A stretch of DNA of 64,000 bases from an uncultured Gemmiger sp. (GCA_944388215.1 CALXHT010000001.1:1-64000), one strand, 5' to 3'; positions 34,568 through 42,241 are shown, counted from the first letter of the stretch. Program-made: numbers and translations. The notes: a model not told the origin generated them from the sequence alone.

Positions 34568-35899
34568 ATGGACGATGGCAGTATATTGATGATCGTGGCA
34601 CTGGTTATTCTGGTGTGCATGTCGGCCTTCTTTTCTTCGGCCGAGACCGCGTATTCTTCCCTGAACCTCATCCGTCTGCGCAGCCGCGCCGACGCCGGCG
34701 ACCGGCAGGCCGCCAAGGTCCTCTCGCTGGCTGAGCGGTATGACAGTCTGCTCAGCACCATCCTCATCGGCAACAACATCGTGAACATCGGCGCTTCTTC
34801 CATCGGCACGGTGCTCTTCACCAAGGTGCTGGGCGGGGCGTACGGCCCCACGGTGTCCACCATCGTGATGACGCTGGTGGTGCTCACCTTCGGTGAGATC
34901 ACCCCCAAGAGCATGGCCAAGGAGATGCCGGAGTCGCTGGCTTTGAGCTTTGCGCCCGCCCTGAGCGTGCTGGTCACGGTGTTCACGCCGCTGAACTGGA
35001 TCTTCGGGCAGTGGAAAAACTTCCTGGCCAAGCGCTTTTACAAGGGCGAACGGGACACCATCACCGAAGGGGAGCTGGTGACGATGGTCAGCGAGGCCGA
35101 GAAGGACGGCGAGCTGACCGACCGGGAGAGCGAACTGATCCGCAGCGCCATCGAGTTCGATGACGTGGAAGTGGAGGATGTGCTGACCCCCCGCGTGGAC
35201 GTGGTGGCCGTGGAGGACGACACCCCCATGGACGAAGTGGTGGATATGTTCGCCGAGAGCGGGTATTCCCGCCTGCCGGTCTACCACGAGACCATCGACA
35301 ACATCATCGGCGTGGTGCATGAGAAGGACTGCTTCGCGGCGCTGCGCAAGGGCAACGTGAAGGAAGTCAAGCTGGAGAACCTGGTCAGTCCCACGCTGTA
35401 CACCACCACCGCCACCCAGATTTCCACCCTGCTGCTGACCCTGCGGGAGAGCAAGCACCACATGGCTGTGGTGGTGGATGAATACGGCGGCACCGCCGGC
35501 ATCATCACGCTGGAGGACATTCTGGAGGAGCTGGTGGGCGAGATCTGGGATGAACACGACGACGTGGTGGAGGATATCCGCCAGCAGAGCGACGGCAGCT
35601 GGCTGGTGTCCGGCACCGCCGGCATCGACGATGTGGCGGAGGAACTCTCCATCCGCGACAAGGAGGAGATCGACGCCATTGCCATCAGCGGGCTGGTCCA
35701 GGAAAAGCTGGGCCGGCTGCCCAAGGTGGGGGACCACTTCGTGTGGGGCGACTGCGACGGCACGGTGACCCGTGTGAGCCACCGCCGCGTGCAGGAAGTC
35801 CGCCTGACCCGCCGCCCGCCCCAGGAGGAACCCCGCAAGGGGGACCGCCGGGAGCACCGGGAACGGGAGAAGGATCGGGAAAACCGCCGCGCCCAATAA
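34568..35899 (+). CDS. CNNM/CorC (HlyC)-family membrane protein with CBS domains
   Basis: A 443-residue protein. Residues 1-180 form the DUF21 transmembrane domain (SAFFSSAETAYSSLNLIRLRS and ITPKSMAKE). Two CBS motifs follow at about 200-320 (VLTPRVDVVAVEDD, then VVVDEYGGTAGIITLEDILEELVG). A CorC_HlyC C-terminal domain covers about 340-420, ending in a charged tail. Members are linked to magnesium or cobalt transport. The ribosome site is weak; a TTG 15 bases earlier is an alternative start. A strong terminator follows. Confidence 0.88.
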   Translation: MDDGSILMIVALVILVCMSAFFSSAETAYSSLNLIRLRSRADAGDRQAAKVLSLAERYDSLLSTILIGNNIVNIGASSIGTVLFTKVLGGAYGPTVSTIVMTLVVLTFGEITPKSMAKEMPESLALSFAPALSVLVTVFTPLNWIFGQWKNFLAKRFYKGERDTITEGELVTMVSEAEKDGELTDRESELIRSAIEFDDVEVEDVLTPRVDVVAVEDDTPMDEVVDMFAESGYSRLPVYHETIDNIIGVVHEKDCFAALRKGNVKEVKLENLVSPTLYTTTATQISTLLLTLRESKHHMAVVVDEYGGTAGIITLEDILEELVGEIWDEHDDVVEDIRQQSDGSWLVSGTAGIDDVAEELSIRDKEEIDAIAISGLVQEKLGRLPKVGDHFVWGDCDGTVTRVSHRRVQEVRLTRRPPQEEPRKGDRREHREREKDRENRRAQ

Positions 35900-35915
35900 T
35901 TGCGGATAAAAACCA

Positions 35916-35957
35916 CAGCGGCGTGCAGGCCGGAAGACCTGCACGCCGCTGCTTTTT
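35916..35957 (+). terminator. Terminator of the CNNM/CorC gene
   Basis: A perfect 14-bp stem pairs CAGCGGCGTGCAGG (35916-35929) with 35938-35951 and is followed by CTTTTT. Confidence 0.92.
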
Positions 35958-35973
35958 CGCAAGAAGACAAAAG

Positions 35974-36000
35974 TAAAAACCCGGAACCTTCCGTTCCGGG
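35974..36000 (-). terminator. Original terminator of tRNA-Val, now separated from the gene
   Basis: On the minus strand CCCGGAAC and GTTCCGGG (35980-35987 and 35993-36000) form a perfect 8-bp stem followed by TTTTT. It lies just outside the left copy of the tRNA 3' end, where the native terminator would be before insertion of the element. Confidence 0.7.
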
Positions 36001-36006
36001 CTGATC

Positions 36007-36031
36007 TGGTGGACGGTACAGGACTCGAACC
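36007..36031. repeat. Left attachment site (displaced tRNA 3' end)
   Basis: These 25 bases are identical to 45993-46017, the CCA end, acceptor and T-arm of tRNA-Val. The sequence diverges at once on the inner side (36032), so this is a remnant and not a tRNA gene. Confidence 0.9.
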
Positions 36032-36143
36032 GTTCCCGGCGGGCATGGCCCTGTGGAGCAGTGCCCGCGCAAGGCTTTGTTACGGCCCGCCGGGCGGTCT
36101 GGCGTTTGTGGTGGGGAACGGTGCAAGCCGCTCCAAAAGGCAA

Positions 36144-36168
36144 AAGTGCGGTCAAAAATGCGGTCAAA
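36144..36168. repeat. Integrase arm-site repeats, left end
   Basis: TGCGGTCAAA occurs twice at 12- to 13-base spacing, starting at 36147 and 36159. AAGTGCGGTCAAAA at 36144-36157 recurs exactly at 45923-45936. These are probable arm-type sites for the element integrase. Confidence 0.6.
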
Positions 36169-36177
36169 TGTGTGGTA

Positions 36178-37251
36178 TTATTGGGCGTTCTTCAGCACCC
36201 GAAGAAACACACCGTTGACGGCCTGGGCGGTGGTCTCATCGTCGCCGGTCAGGGCGTGGCCGTAGATGCCAAAGGTGTCCATGTCCTGGCTGTGGCCCAC
36301 CAACTGCTTGACTTCCCCGGCGGGCAGCGTCTTGACTACCGACACAAAGGTGTGCCGCAGTTCATACAGTGTGCAAGGTGTCAGGCCGTTGGCGGCGCAG
36401 TAGGCTTTCCACCGGGCATAGTAGGTCTTTTCCCGCTGGATGCAGAACACGCTTTCCTGGTCGCCGGTGATCCGGCGTTGATCCTCCAGCACCCGCCGGG
36501 CCATGTCGGACAGGATGAAGGACCTCACCGCGTTCTGGTTCTTGCCCTGGGTTTCTTCCCCCTGGACATTCACCGCCCGGCGGATCTCCACGGTGCGGCC
36601 GCGTACGTCCACCCAGCGCAGGCCGATCAGCTCCCCTGGACGTAGGCCGGTAAGTACCTGGAAGCGGTAGGCGTTGATATACTCGTCCCGGACAACCTTG
36701 CCGCGCCACAGCGTGGTGTCGGTATTCAGCAGCTGCAAAAGGTCACCCGGCTGCAATACCTGTTTGCCCTTGTACCTGGCCCCGGCGGGCACGCGCAGCC
36801 CTTCAGGATTGAAGGTGCTGACCTTGCAGGCCCGGCAATACTTGCAGAAGGCCCGTAGATCCGCGCACAGAGATTGCAGCGTCTTTTTGCTTCGCCCGGC
36901 GGCGTATGCTTGGTTGACGATGCCCTGCAGGTCCTGTTCGGTCAGGCTGGTGATCCGCTTGGGCCCGATCCGGGGCAGCACCCAAACCTTCCACCGGCTG
37001 GCAATGTTCTGGCAGTTACCGGCGGAGGTGGTTTCCTGCTGGACGGTGTACCATTCCCGGTACAGATCTTCCACTCTGGCGCCGCGTGGGTCTATGCCCT
37101 CATCCAGCCAGGCGTCTGCCTTGGCGTTGGCCTCTCGCTGGCCGGTGCGTCCCGGCTTTGAGCTGTAGAAACTCTTGCGGGTGCCGTCCTTCTGCACGTC
37201 GATTCGCCAGCGCTTGCCGTTCCAGGCGGCGGTGTTGGTTCTTCTTCCCAT
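36178..37251 (-). CDS. int: Tyrosine recombinase integrase of the tRNA-Val element
   Basis: A 357-residue integrase distinct from the one at 740. The N-terminal domain reads TNTAAWNGKRWRIDVQKDGTRKSF, an AP2-like arm-binding fold; a SAM-like domain follows. The catalytic domain shows R in TGLRPGELIGL, YELRHTF (Tyr in place of the first His, common in this branch), LVGHSQDMDTF and the nucleophile Y330 (FGIYGHA). Start 37251 has a perfect AAGGAGG site. It lies 146 bases from the left attachment site and reads towards it. Confidence 0.92.
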   Translation of the reverse strand: MGRRTNTAAWNGKRWRIDVQKDGTRKSFYSSKPGRTGQREANAKADAWLDEGIDPRGARVEDLYREWYTVQQETTSAGNCQNIASRWKVWVLPRIGPKRITSLTEQDLQGIVNQAYAAGRSKKTLQSLCADLRAFCKYCRACKVSTFNPEGLRVPAGARYKGKQVLQPGDLLQLLNTDTTLWRGKVVRDEYINAYRFQVLTGLRPGELIGLRWVDVRGRTVEIRRAVNVQGEETQGKNQNAVRSFILSDMARRVLEDQRRITGDQESVFCIQREKTYYARWKAYCAANGLTPCTLYELRHTFVSVVKTLPAGEVKQLVGHSQDMDTFGIYGHALTGDDETTAQAVNGVFLRVLKNAQ

Positions 37252-37277
37252 AAAAATAACCTCCTTGTGGGTACACT

Positions 37278-37307
37278 TTGACAAGCCCACACAGAAGGTT
37301 GTATAAT
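37278..37307 (+). promoter_or_regulatory. Consensus promoter driving a short non-coding unit
   Basis: A perfect TTGACA at 37278-37283 and perfect TATAAT at 37302-37307 are 18 bases apart. The promoter points away from the integrase, towards 37314-37397, where no plus-strand gene exists. Confidence 0.65.
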
Positions 37308-37313
37308 AGCAGA

Positions 37314-37397
37314 TGCTAGGGCTGCTTATACACTGGCTGTGTGAGCTGTTCTATTCAAAACCGTTCCCGGTTGCCGCCGGGGGCGGTTTTTTCTTTT
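37314..37397 (+). ncRNA. Candidate small RNA of about 80 nt
   Basis: Downstream of the consensus promoter the transcript would end at a Rho-independent terminator: AAAACCG (37357-37363) pairs with CGGTTTT (37384-37390), with an inner CCCGG/CCGGG stem, followed by TTTTTTCTTTT. There is no ribosome site or reading frame. The tail overlaps the last two bases of the HEPN toxin stop on the other strand. Role unknown; an antisense or regulatory RNA of the element is possible. Confidence 0.45.
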
Positions 37398-37782
37398 ATT
37401 CGCGGTAAAATGTGCCCAGCTTTTGCAGCACAGGCAAAAACTCCCGGGCGATCTGGTAGGCCACGGTCTGGGCGGTCTTTTCGTCATAGACGTGGCTGGT
37501 GATGTTGCGGGCCTCTATGATGCGGTTCCAGGTTTCTGCGTCGGTGATGACCCCGGCTGCGTAGGCCTCTTTGAGTACTCCGCGCGGGGAGGCGATGCCC
37601 AGGACGGCGCCCTGATCCTCCAGATATTCCTTAAGGGACTTCCAGGCGAGTTCTACCGTGAACTCAAACCGCTGGATCAGGCCGTCGCGGTAGAGCGCGT
37701 CGCCGGGGTCAGCCGTGTAGATCTGGACGGCCTCGGCCAGCTGGGCAAGGGCGTGGTGGTAGTTTTCAATCTTCTGCAGCAT
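37396..37782 (-). CDS. hepT: HEPN-family toxin (HepT/HI0074 type)
   Basis: A 128-residue helical protein of the nucleotidyltransferase-substrate-binding family. The HEPN RNase motif R-X4-H is visible in EARNITSHVYD. Known HepT toxins cut RNA and are silenced when the partner MNT protein AMPylates the Tyr near that motif; a Tyr is present (HVYD). It overlaps the MNT gene by 17 bases and is therefore translationally coupled. Confidence 0.88.
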   Translation of the reverse strand: MLQKIENYHHALAQLAEAVQIYTADPGDALYRDGLIQRFEFTVELAWKSLKEYLEDQGAVLGIASPRGVLKEAYAAGVITDAETWNRIIEARNITSHVYDEKTAQTVAYQIAREFLPVLQKLGTFYRE

Positions 37783-38050
37783 ACAGTGTCACTCCATCCC
37801 GTTCTATGTTTTCGAGAAAGGCCGGATTCATGCCCGGTTCTATGTGGACAATGTCCAGCTTCAGCAGCGTGGGCAGCTCCTCCGCGTCCATCCAAAAGGC
37901 GGCGCGATTGGCTTGCGGCATGTCATATACGGCCAGGTCAATGTCACTGTTGTGGCGGTTGTCACCGCGCGCCCGGGAGCCGAACAGCACCAGCCGCCGG
38001 GCGCCGTACCGGCGGGCCAATGCGGCCAACCGGGTATAGATTTCCTGCAT
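37766..38050 (-). CDS. mntA: MNT-family nucleotidyltransferase antitoxin (MntA/HI0073 type)
   Basis: A 94-residue minimal nucleotidyltransferase. GSRARGDNRHNSDIDLAV is the full catalytic GSX10DXD signature. It is the first gene of the pair, with a GGAGGTGAC ribosome site. A perfect dyad GTGTCC-AATGC-GGACAC at 38081-38097, about 30 bases upstream, could be the autoregulatory operator of the module. Confidence 0.9.
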   Translation of the reverse strand: MQEIYTRLAALARRYGARRLVLFGSRARGDNRHNSDIDLAVYDMPQANRAAFWMDAEELPTLLKLDIVHIEPGMNPAFLENIERDGVTLYAAED

Positions 38051-38111
38051 GGTCTGTCACCTCCGTGTGATCGCTTGGGCGTGTCCAATGCGGACACATT
38101 CACCCGGCGGG

Positions 38112-38669
38112 TCACTCCATCGCCTGCATCAGTTCTACCAACCAGGCGGGACGCTTGCTGCCAATGGGCAGGATCTCCCCGTTGCGGTACTCGGCCACCA
38201 GGACAAAGCCGTTGTCATTGTCGAAGAAGCGGGCTTCGTCGCAGTAGGGCAGAATCTTGACCACGTCGGAGAACCGTCGGGCAAAGCGGGTTTCCACGTC
38301 CCGCCGGGGAATATCGTGCCCGCCTTTGCGGACCCGATTCTCGATTCGCAGCAGGCTCTCCTGCAGGCTGTCCAGGCCCACATAGTACAGCCGGATGTAA
38401 TACCCGGCCTCCTTGGCCCGGCGGGCCAGCTTGCGGGCATAGCCGCCGGAAAGGGTGGTTTCCTGGGTGAAGCTGACGCCGTCGGCCAGTGCCCGCTCTA
38501 GCTTCTCCACGGCCACCTTGCCGCCCTCATATTCATCCCCGCCCAGTTCGGCAGTGATCTTGTCCGGGTCTACGATAATTCCCAGGTCGGTGCGCTCGGC
38601 TTTGATGGAGCCGGTCAGACTGGATTTGCCGCAGCCATTTACACCGCCAATGATAGTGTAGATCTTCAT
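38112..38669 (-). CDS. Zeta-toxin-like P-loop kinase, intact copy
   Basis: A 185-residue protein. Walker A is GGVNGCGKSS; then DPDKITAELGGDEYEGG and TQETTLSGGYARKLARRAKE match zeta-toxin-like kinases, which phosphorylate UDP-amino sugars of the cell wall. The C-terminus FFDNDNGFVLVAEYRNGEILP is shared with the broken copy at 44329. Start 38669 aligns with that copy. A TTGACA-like box on the minus strand at 38724-38729 may be part of its promoter. No antitoxin gene sits beside it, so it may be a housekeeping-type kinase and not a toxin. The gap 38670-38933 holds no convincing gene; a 14-bp GC palindrome is at 38863-38876. Confidence 0.8.
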   Translation of the reverse strand: MKIYTIIGGVNGCGKSSLTGSIKAERTDLGIIVDPDKITAELGGDEYEGGKVAVEKLERALADGVSFTQETTLSGGYARKLARRAKEAGYYIRLYYVGLDSLQESLLRIENRVRKGGHDIPRRDVETRFARRFSDVVKILPYCDEARFFDNDNGFVLVAEYRNGEILPIGSKRPAWLVELMQAME

Positions 38670-38933
38670 GGGCTTTGCCCTCTTTCTGGTTTTAGGTTTT
38701 ATCAAGTTTTCCTGCGCGTATCGTGTCAAGAAATGCTGCCGCTTTGCCGACCAGCCCCGCAGACAGGGCTACAGGAGCCGCCGCAGAGGCGAAACAAGAC
38801 CGGGCAACTTTCCTTTCTGCGCAGAAAAACGCCCTGTAAAGGGGCTGGCCGGGCTGTTTCCGGGCGGGCGCCCGCCGGGCGTGTGCGAGGAGTTGGGGGA
38901 TAGGATGTTCACATCAAACAGCGCGTGTGTGGG

Positions 38934-39449
38934 CTAGTCCGCGTCATTATTTTCTGGAAGCCAGTCGGAAACCTTGCGCTGTGGCAAATGGCTTAATACG
39001 GATTCCAACATGGAACAGAGGCTGTCTATATTTTGAACGGATCCTTCGAGTAGTTCGCGGAGTTGTTCTTCTGAAAGCCTATAGGTACCGGTTTTCCCGA
39101 CCATACAATAAGATCCAGCAGATTGATACAAGTCGAAGCCGTTGACGTTCATCAAGTGACGCAATGCTTCTAAATCTGGATCCGGCAATTTTGCATGACC
39201 TAAATCCGTTTTATCTGGCTGACCTTGCTCTTTAGTTTTGGATAAAGAGGCATAATACAGGCGCATAAATTCTGGAAAGTAATAGCCAATAGCCTCGGAA
39301 AGTTTTTCAAGCATTTCCGGTTTTGGGCTTCTCACACCACGTTCGTACTGGCTTAACTGCTGGTAAGAAATACCGACTTTTGAGGCGAGGTCTTGCTGTG
39401 TCATTCCTGCCGATTGGCGTTTCTGTTTTATGTACTCACCTATTGTCAT
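38934..39449 (-). CDS. XRE-family repressor (CI-like) of the element
   Basis: A 171-residue protein. Residues 1-60 are a helix-turn-helix (GEYIKQKRQSAGMTQQDLASKVGISYQQLSQYERGVRSP). The rest has no RecA-cleavable peptidase motif, so induction must be by another route. It diverges from a small Cro-like gene, with matching operator dyads between them, the layout of a lysogeny-type switch. ATG has a GAGG site. Confidence 0.87.
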   Translation of the reverse strand: MTIGEYIKQKRQSAGMTQQDLASKVGISYQQLSQYERGVRSPKPEMLEKLSEAIGYYFPEFMRLYYASLSKTKEQGQPDKTDLGHAKLPDPDLEALRHLMNVNGFDLYQSAGSYCMVGKTGTYRLSEEQLRELLEGSVQNIDSLCSMLESVLSHLPQRKVSDWLPENNDAD

Positions 39450-39511
39450 GGCTGAACCTCTTCATAGTGTCAGTTAAATTAAGCATAGTATAGCACATAA
39501 CATTCAAAAAA

Positions 39512-39589
39512 TAAAGCAGAATGTTTTAGTTTTGAGTTGACAAAAGCAAATAGCTCTATTATACTCTTATAGTAAAGCAAACTGCTTTA
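39512..39589 (+). promoter_or_regulatory. Switch region: rightward promoter flanked by two operators
   Basis: TTGACA (39537-39542) and TATACT (39560-39565) with a 17-base spacer form a near-consensus promoter for the Cro-like gene and those after it. A perfect dyad TAAAGCA-AAC-TGCTTTA lies at 39573-39589, and a second copy with one mismatch, TAAAGCA-GAA-TGTTTTA, at 39512-39528. They sit 61 bases apart on either side of the promoter. Confidence 0.75.
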
Positions 39590-39613
39590 GTCCTCGAGTG
39601 GAGGTGAACAGAA

Positions 39614-39814
39614 TTGAGAATCGACCGTGTAAAACTGATTGCCGAAATGGCGCGGCAGGAAATTACCAGTATTCGCCTTGCGGAGATGGCTGGGGTGTCC
39701 CGCGTGACCGTTTCCGCTGTGCGGTGCGGGAAAGCGTGCGCCCCCACAACCGCTGAGAAGATCGCCGCTGCTCTGGGCGTATCGGTGGAAAGCATCATCG
39801 GAAAGGAGGAATGA
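39614..39814 (+). CDS. Cro-like small XRE-family regulator
   Basis: A 66-residue helix-turn-helix protein: SIRLAEMAGVSRVTVSAVRCGKACAPTTAEKIAAALGV. TTG start with a GAGGTG site. It is the first gene of the rightward operon under the operator-flanked promoter and is followed after three bases by the ATPase gene. Confidence 0.8.
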   Translation: MRIDRVKLIAEMARQEITSIRLAEMAGVSRVTVSAVRCGKACAPTTAEKIAAALGVSVESIIGKEE

Positions 39815-39817
39815 ACA

Positions 39818-40969
39818 ATGCAAACAAGAGATTGGGGCGATGACCTCATAATAAAAGGACACGACTACAAGACCAGGCTTCTGCTGGAACCGAACGACGA
39901 TGATCTGCCGGAGATCGTCAGCGCAGCGGACTACCTCGGAAAGCTGCCAAATCTGAAAAGCGAACTGATCGACGGCGTGCTGCGGCAGGGACACAAGATG
40001 CTTCTGGCTGGTCCCAGCAAAGCTGGTAAGAGTTTTGCTCTCATCGAGCTGTGTATATGCATCGCAGAGGGCAGCAAGTGGATGGGGCGCTTTGACTGTG
40101 CGCAAGGAAAAGTTCTCTATGTAAACCTAGAGATTGACCGGGCCAGCTTTTATAACAGAATCCAGGCCGTTTATAAGGCGCTGGATGTGGAGCCCCTGAG
40201 TCTGGAAAACATTGCCGTGTGGAATCTTCGTGGGGTTCCGATCACTTTTAACCAGTTCGTGCCGGCCGTCATACGCAGGGCAAAGGCCAACGGTTGCACT
40301 GCCGTTATCCTGGATCCCATCTATAAGCTGGGCACCGGAAACGAAAACGACGCCAGAGCGATTTCTAGTTTCTGCAACGGCCTAGACAGAATCAGTGACC
40401 AAACGGGCTGCGCGGTGATCTACTGCCATCATCACAGCAAAGGGGACCAGAGTTGGAAAGTGAGCGCTGACAGGGCTGCCGGTTCCGGCGTCTTTGCCAG
40501 GGACGTTGACGCGCTGCTGGATGTTATTGAGCTGGAGTTGCCGCCGGGTAAGCGCCGGGACGGCGTGACAGCCTGGCGCATCGAGGGCACACTGCGGGAG
40601 TTTGCCAGATTTGAGCCGGTGGATGTCTGGTTCAATTATCCAATCCATGTTATGGAGCACTTCGACCCTGCCGACAATGTGGCGCCGCACGCGCAGCTCC
40701 CGCCGCACCAGCGCGCAATGAACGCCCGCAAGAGCAAGAAACAGAAACTGAGAAAACGCCAGCACCGCCTTGAAGCCGCCGTTGATATTCTTCAGGCTGA
40801 CGGCAAAGCACCGACCATCCAGGCGCTGGCCGAGTATCTGGGAGTAAGTACGCGTACCATTCGCAACATGGTAGACGAACACCCGGCGTTTGATAGAGAT
40901 AACAGCAAAAGTGGTTCGGAAAACGAAGTCTTTAGAAGTCAGCAGAACTTGGAAAAAAACAGAAATTAA
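39818..40969 (+). CDS. RepA-like AAA ATPase (AAA_25 type), probable replication helicase
   Basis: A 383-residue protein. Walker A is GPSKAGKSF, Walker B is AVILDPIYKL, and CAVIYCHHHSKGDQ with SGVFARDVDALLDV matches RepA/AAA_25 hexameric helicases of plasmids and phages. A basic linker follows, then a C-terminal helix-turn-helix (TIQALAEYLGVSTRTIRNMV). It is likely to act in replication of the excised element. An AAGGAGG site precedes the ATG. Confidence 0.83.
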   Translation: MQTRDWGDDLIIKGHDYKTRLLLEPNDDDLPEIVSAADYLGKLPNLKSELIDGVLRQGHKMLLAGPSKAGKSFALIELCICIAEGSKWMGRFDCAQGKVLYVNLEIDRASFYNRIQAVYKALDVEPLSLENIAVWNLRGVPITFNQFVPAVIRRAKANGCTAVILDPIYKLGTGNENDARAISSFCNGLDRISDQTGCAVIYCHHHSKGDQSWKVSADRAAGSGVFARDVDALLDVIELELPPGKRRDGVTAWRIEGTLREFARFEPVDVWFNYPIHVMEHFDPADNVAPHAQLPPHQRAMNARKSKKQKLRKRQHRLEAAVDILQADGKAPTIQALAEYLGVSTRTIRNMVDEHPAFDRDNSKSGSENEVFRSQQNLEKNRN

Positions 40970-41014
40970 GGCATATTCAAAACGGCATCCCAGTTGGAAA
41001 AAAACACTATTATA

Positions 41015-41119
41015 TATAGCAAAAAACATATGTGTATAGCAAAAAACATATGTGTAAGGGTGTCCCCAAGTATGGGGGCTGAGAGTGCCCCATACCTTGG
41101 GGAAAACCCTCCCTTACAC
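41015..41119. repeat. Tandem 20-bp repeats and long hairpin, candidate replication origin
   Basis: Two identical 20-bp units (41015-41034 and 41035-41054, beginning TATAGCAAAAAACATATGTG) are directly adjacent. A long imperfect hairpin follows: GTGTAAGGG at 41052-41060 pairs with CCCTTACAC at 41111-41119, and an inner CCCCAAG-TATGGGG arm pairs with CCCCATACCTTGGGG with one bulge. Iteron-like repeats beside an AT-rich stretch, just after a RepA-like gene, suggest an origin. A structured terminator is the alternative. Confidence 0.5.
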
Positions 41120-41151
41120 CTTGGCATGAACAGGAAAGGAGAGATAACCAC

Positions 41152-41304
41152 ATGACCGCAGCCGAAAAGGTTGACGCTTACCTGGACAGGTTGCTGCGTT
41201 ACCTGGCTACGTCCTGGAGCCAGCGGGATCCGGGTGAGTATGAAGCGCTTATGGCCATGAAGGCCGAGATCTACACCATGAGTAAAGGAGATGCAACAAC
41301 ATGA
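41152..41304 (+). CDS. Small element protein, 50 residues, unknown
   Basis: A short gene with a good AGGAAAGGAGAG ribosome site about eight bases before the ATG. It encodes a helical acidic protein (MTAAEKVDAYLDRLLRYL, then DPGEYEALMAMKAEIYTM). Its stop overlaps the next ATG (ATGA), so it is translated with that gene. No family is recognised. Confidence 0.65.
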   Translation: MTAAEKVDAYLDRLLRYLATSWSQRDPGEYEALMAMKAEIYTMSKGDATT

Positions 41305-41531
41305 GACCGTTTTACAATCTGCGTGTCCGCTTTGCGGAATGCGAAATGAGCCAGAATGAAGTGGCTCGGCGGGCCGGTATGGCTCCCAGCACTATGACGG
41401 CCCGTATGACCGGGCAGCAGCCTTTCGACGCCTGGCAGATGGATGCCATAGCCCGCACCCTGGGCATTGACCGTGCAGACTACGGCAAGTACTTCTTTGA
41501 GACCAACCACAAGAAAGGAAAGACAGCATGA
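41301..41531 (+). CDS. Small helix-turn-helix protein
   Basis: A 76-residue protein with an XRE-type core: RFAECEMSQNEVARRAGMAPSTMTARMTGQQPFDAWQMDAIARTLGI. It is likely a DNA-binding regulator of the element. ATGA overlaps occur at both ends. Confidence 0.75.
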   Translation: MRPFYNLRVRFAECEMSQNEVARRAGMAPSTMTARMTGQQPFDAWQMDAIARTLGIDRADYGKYFFETNHKKGKTA

Positions 41532-42241
41532 ACGAGCAGAACACTATGGCCACCAGTGCCATGAATGAGTACGGATTCCGGGCTTACACCTTCCCGGCGG
41601 AAATGGAAGAGCGCGGCGAGCTGCAGCGCATTGACCTGGACTTTTGCAAGTATGCCCAGGCCACCGGTAGCAACTACATAGAGACCTGCAAGCGCGTGGC
41701 CGCCATGCACGCCAAGCTAGCCCGCACCGGACGATATGGCGGAGGGCAGTGGACAGCTTGGTGCAAGGCTAGGGGGTTGAGCGAAGGGAACGCTCGCAAA
41801 ATGGTTACGATCGGAAACAATTTTAATTCCGCACAGTGTGCGGAATTAAAAAATCTTGACTCTATGCCCAGATCGCTTCTGTATGCGGCCAGCAAGGTGC
41901 AGGCCTCACCGATCACGATGGAACTTCTGGCCAGCGGTGACCCGGAAAAAGTCAAGAAGGGTAGGGAACTGTTGGACGCGGAAAAGATGCTGCAGGAAGC
42001 CCGGGAAGAGTTCCAGCAGGGAACGGAGCAATACTGGAATGCGGCACGGCGCTTTGCCGATGAAGCCCGCAAGTATCCTGCCTTGTACAATGCGCCGGAG
42101 TATGCGGAAATAAGGGAAATTGGCGAGTGTTCCACAGTGGAAGAGGCCAATGATGTGATGTTCCGTCAATTCGAAAACATGCTGAAAACCTCAACGCCGG
42201 AAGAAATTGCCGCCCGGATGCAGGCGGCTATCCGTGAGTGA
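41528..42241 (+). CDS. Phage/plasmid-type protein of unknown function (DUF3102-like)
   Basis: A 237-residue soluble protein, largely helical. The middle (SNYIETCKRVAAMHAKLARTGRYGGGQWTAWCKARGLSEGNARKMVTIG) resembles DUF3102-type phage and plasmid proteins, which have an HTH-like helical core; this is a tentative match. A long charged coiled-coil-like stretch spans about 130-200. A 31-bp palindrome sits in its coding sequence at 41821-41851. Confidence 0.55.
   Translation: MNEQNTMATSAMNEYGFRAYTFPAEMEERGELQRIDLDFCKYAQATGSNYIETCKRVAAMHAKLARTGRYGGGQWTAWCKARGLSEGNARKMVTIGNNFNSAQCAELKNLDSMPRSLLYAASKVQASPITMELLASGDPEKVKKGRELLDAEKMLQEAREEFQQGTEQYWNAARRFADEARKYPALYNAPEYAEIREIGECSTVEEANDVMFRQFENMLKTSTPEEIAARMQAAIRE
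41821..41851. repeat. 31-bp near-perfect palindrome inside the DUF3102-like gene
   Basis: TTTTAATTCCGCACA at 41821-41835 and its exact complement at 41837-41851 flank one central G. It lies inside a reading frame, is much more AT-rich than the surroundings and has no U-run, so it is better explained as a protein-binding or recombination site than as a terminator. Confidence 0.6.

Noticed and set aside
36007-36031. A second tRNA-Val gene
   Set aside because: Only the last 25 bases of the tRNA are present; the sequence diverges before the anticodon arm, so it is an attachment-site copy.
38668-38937. An 89-codon plus-strand frame between the kinase and repressor genes
   Set aside because: No ribosome site, and it is antisense to the kinase promoter region; Arg/Pro/Gly-rich composition looks random.
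41015-41054. CRISPR-like repeats
   Set aside because: Two directly adjacent copies without spacers; no cas genes are in the window.
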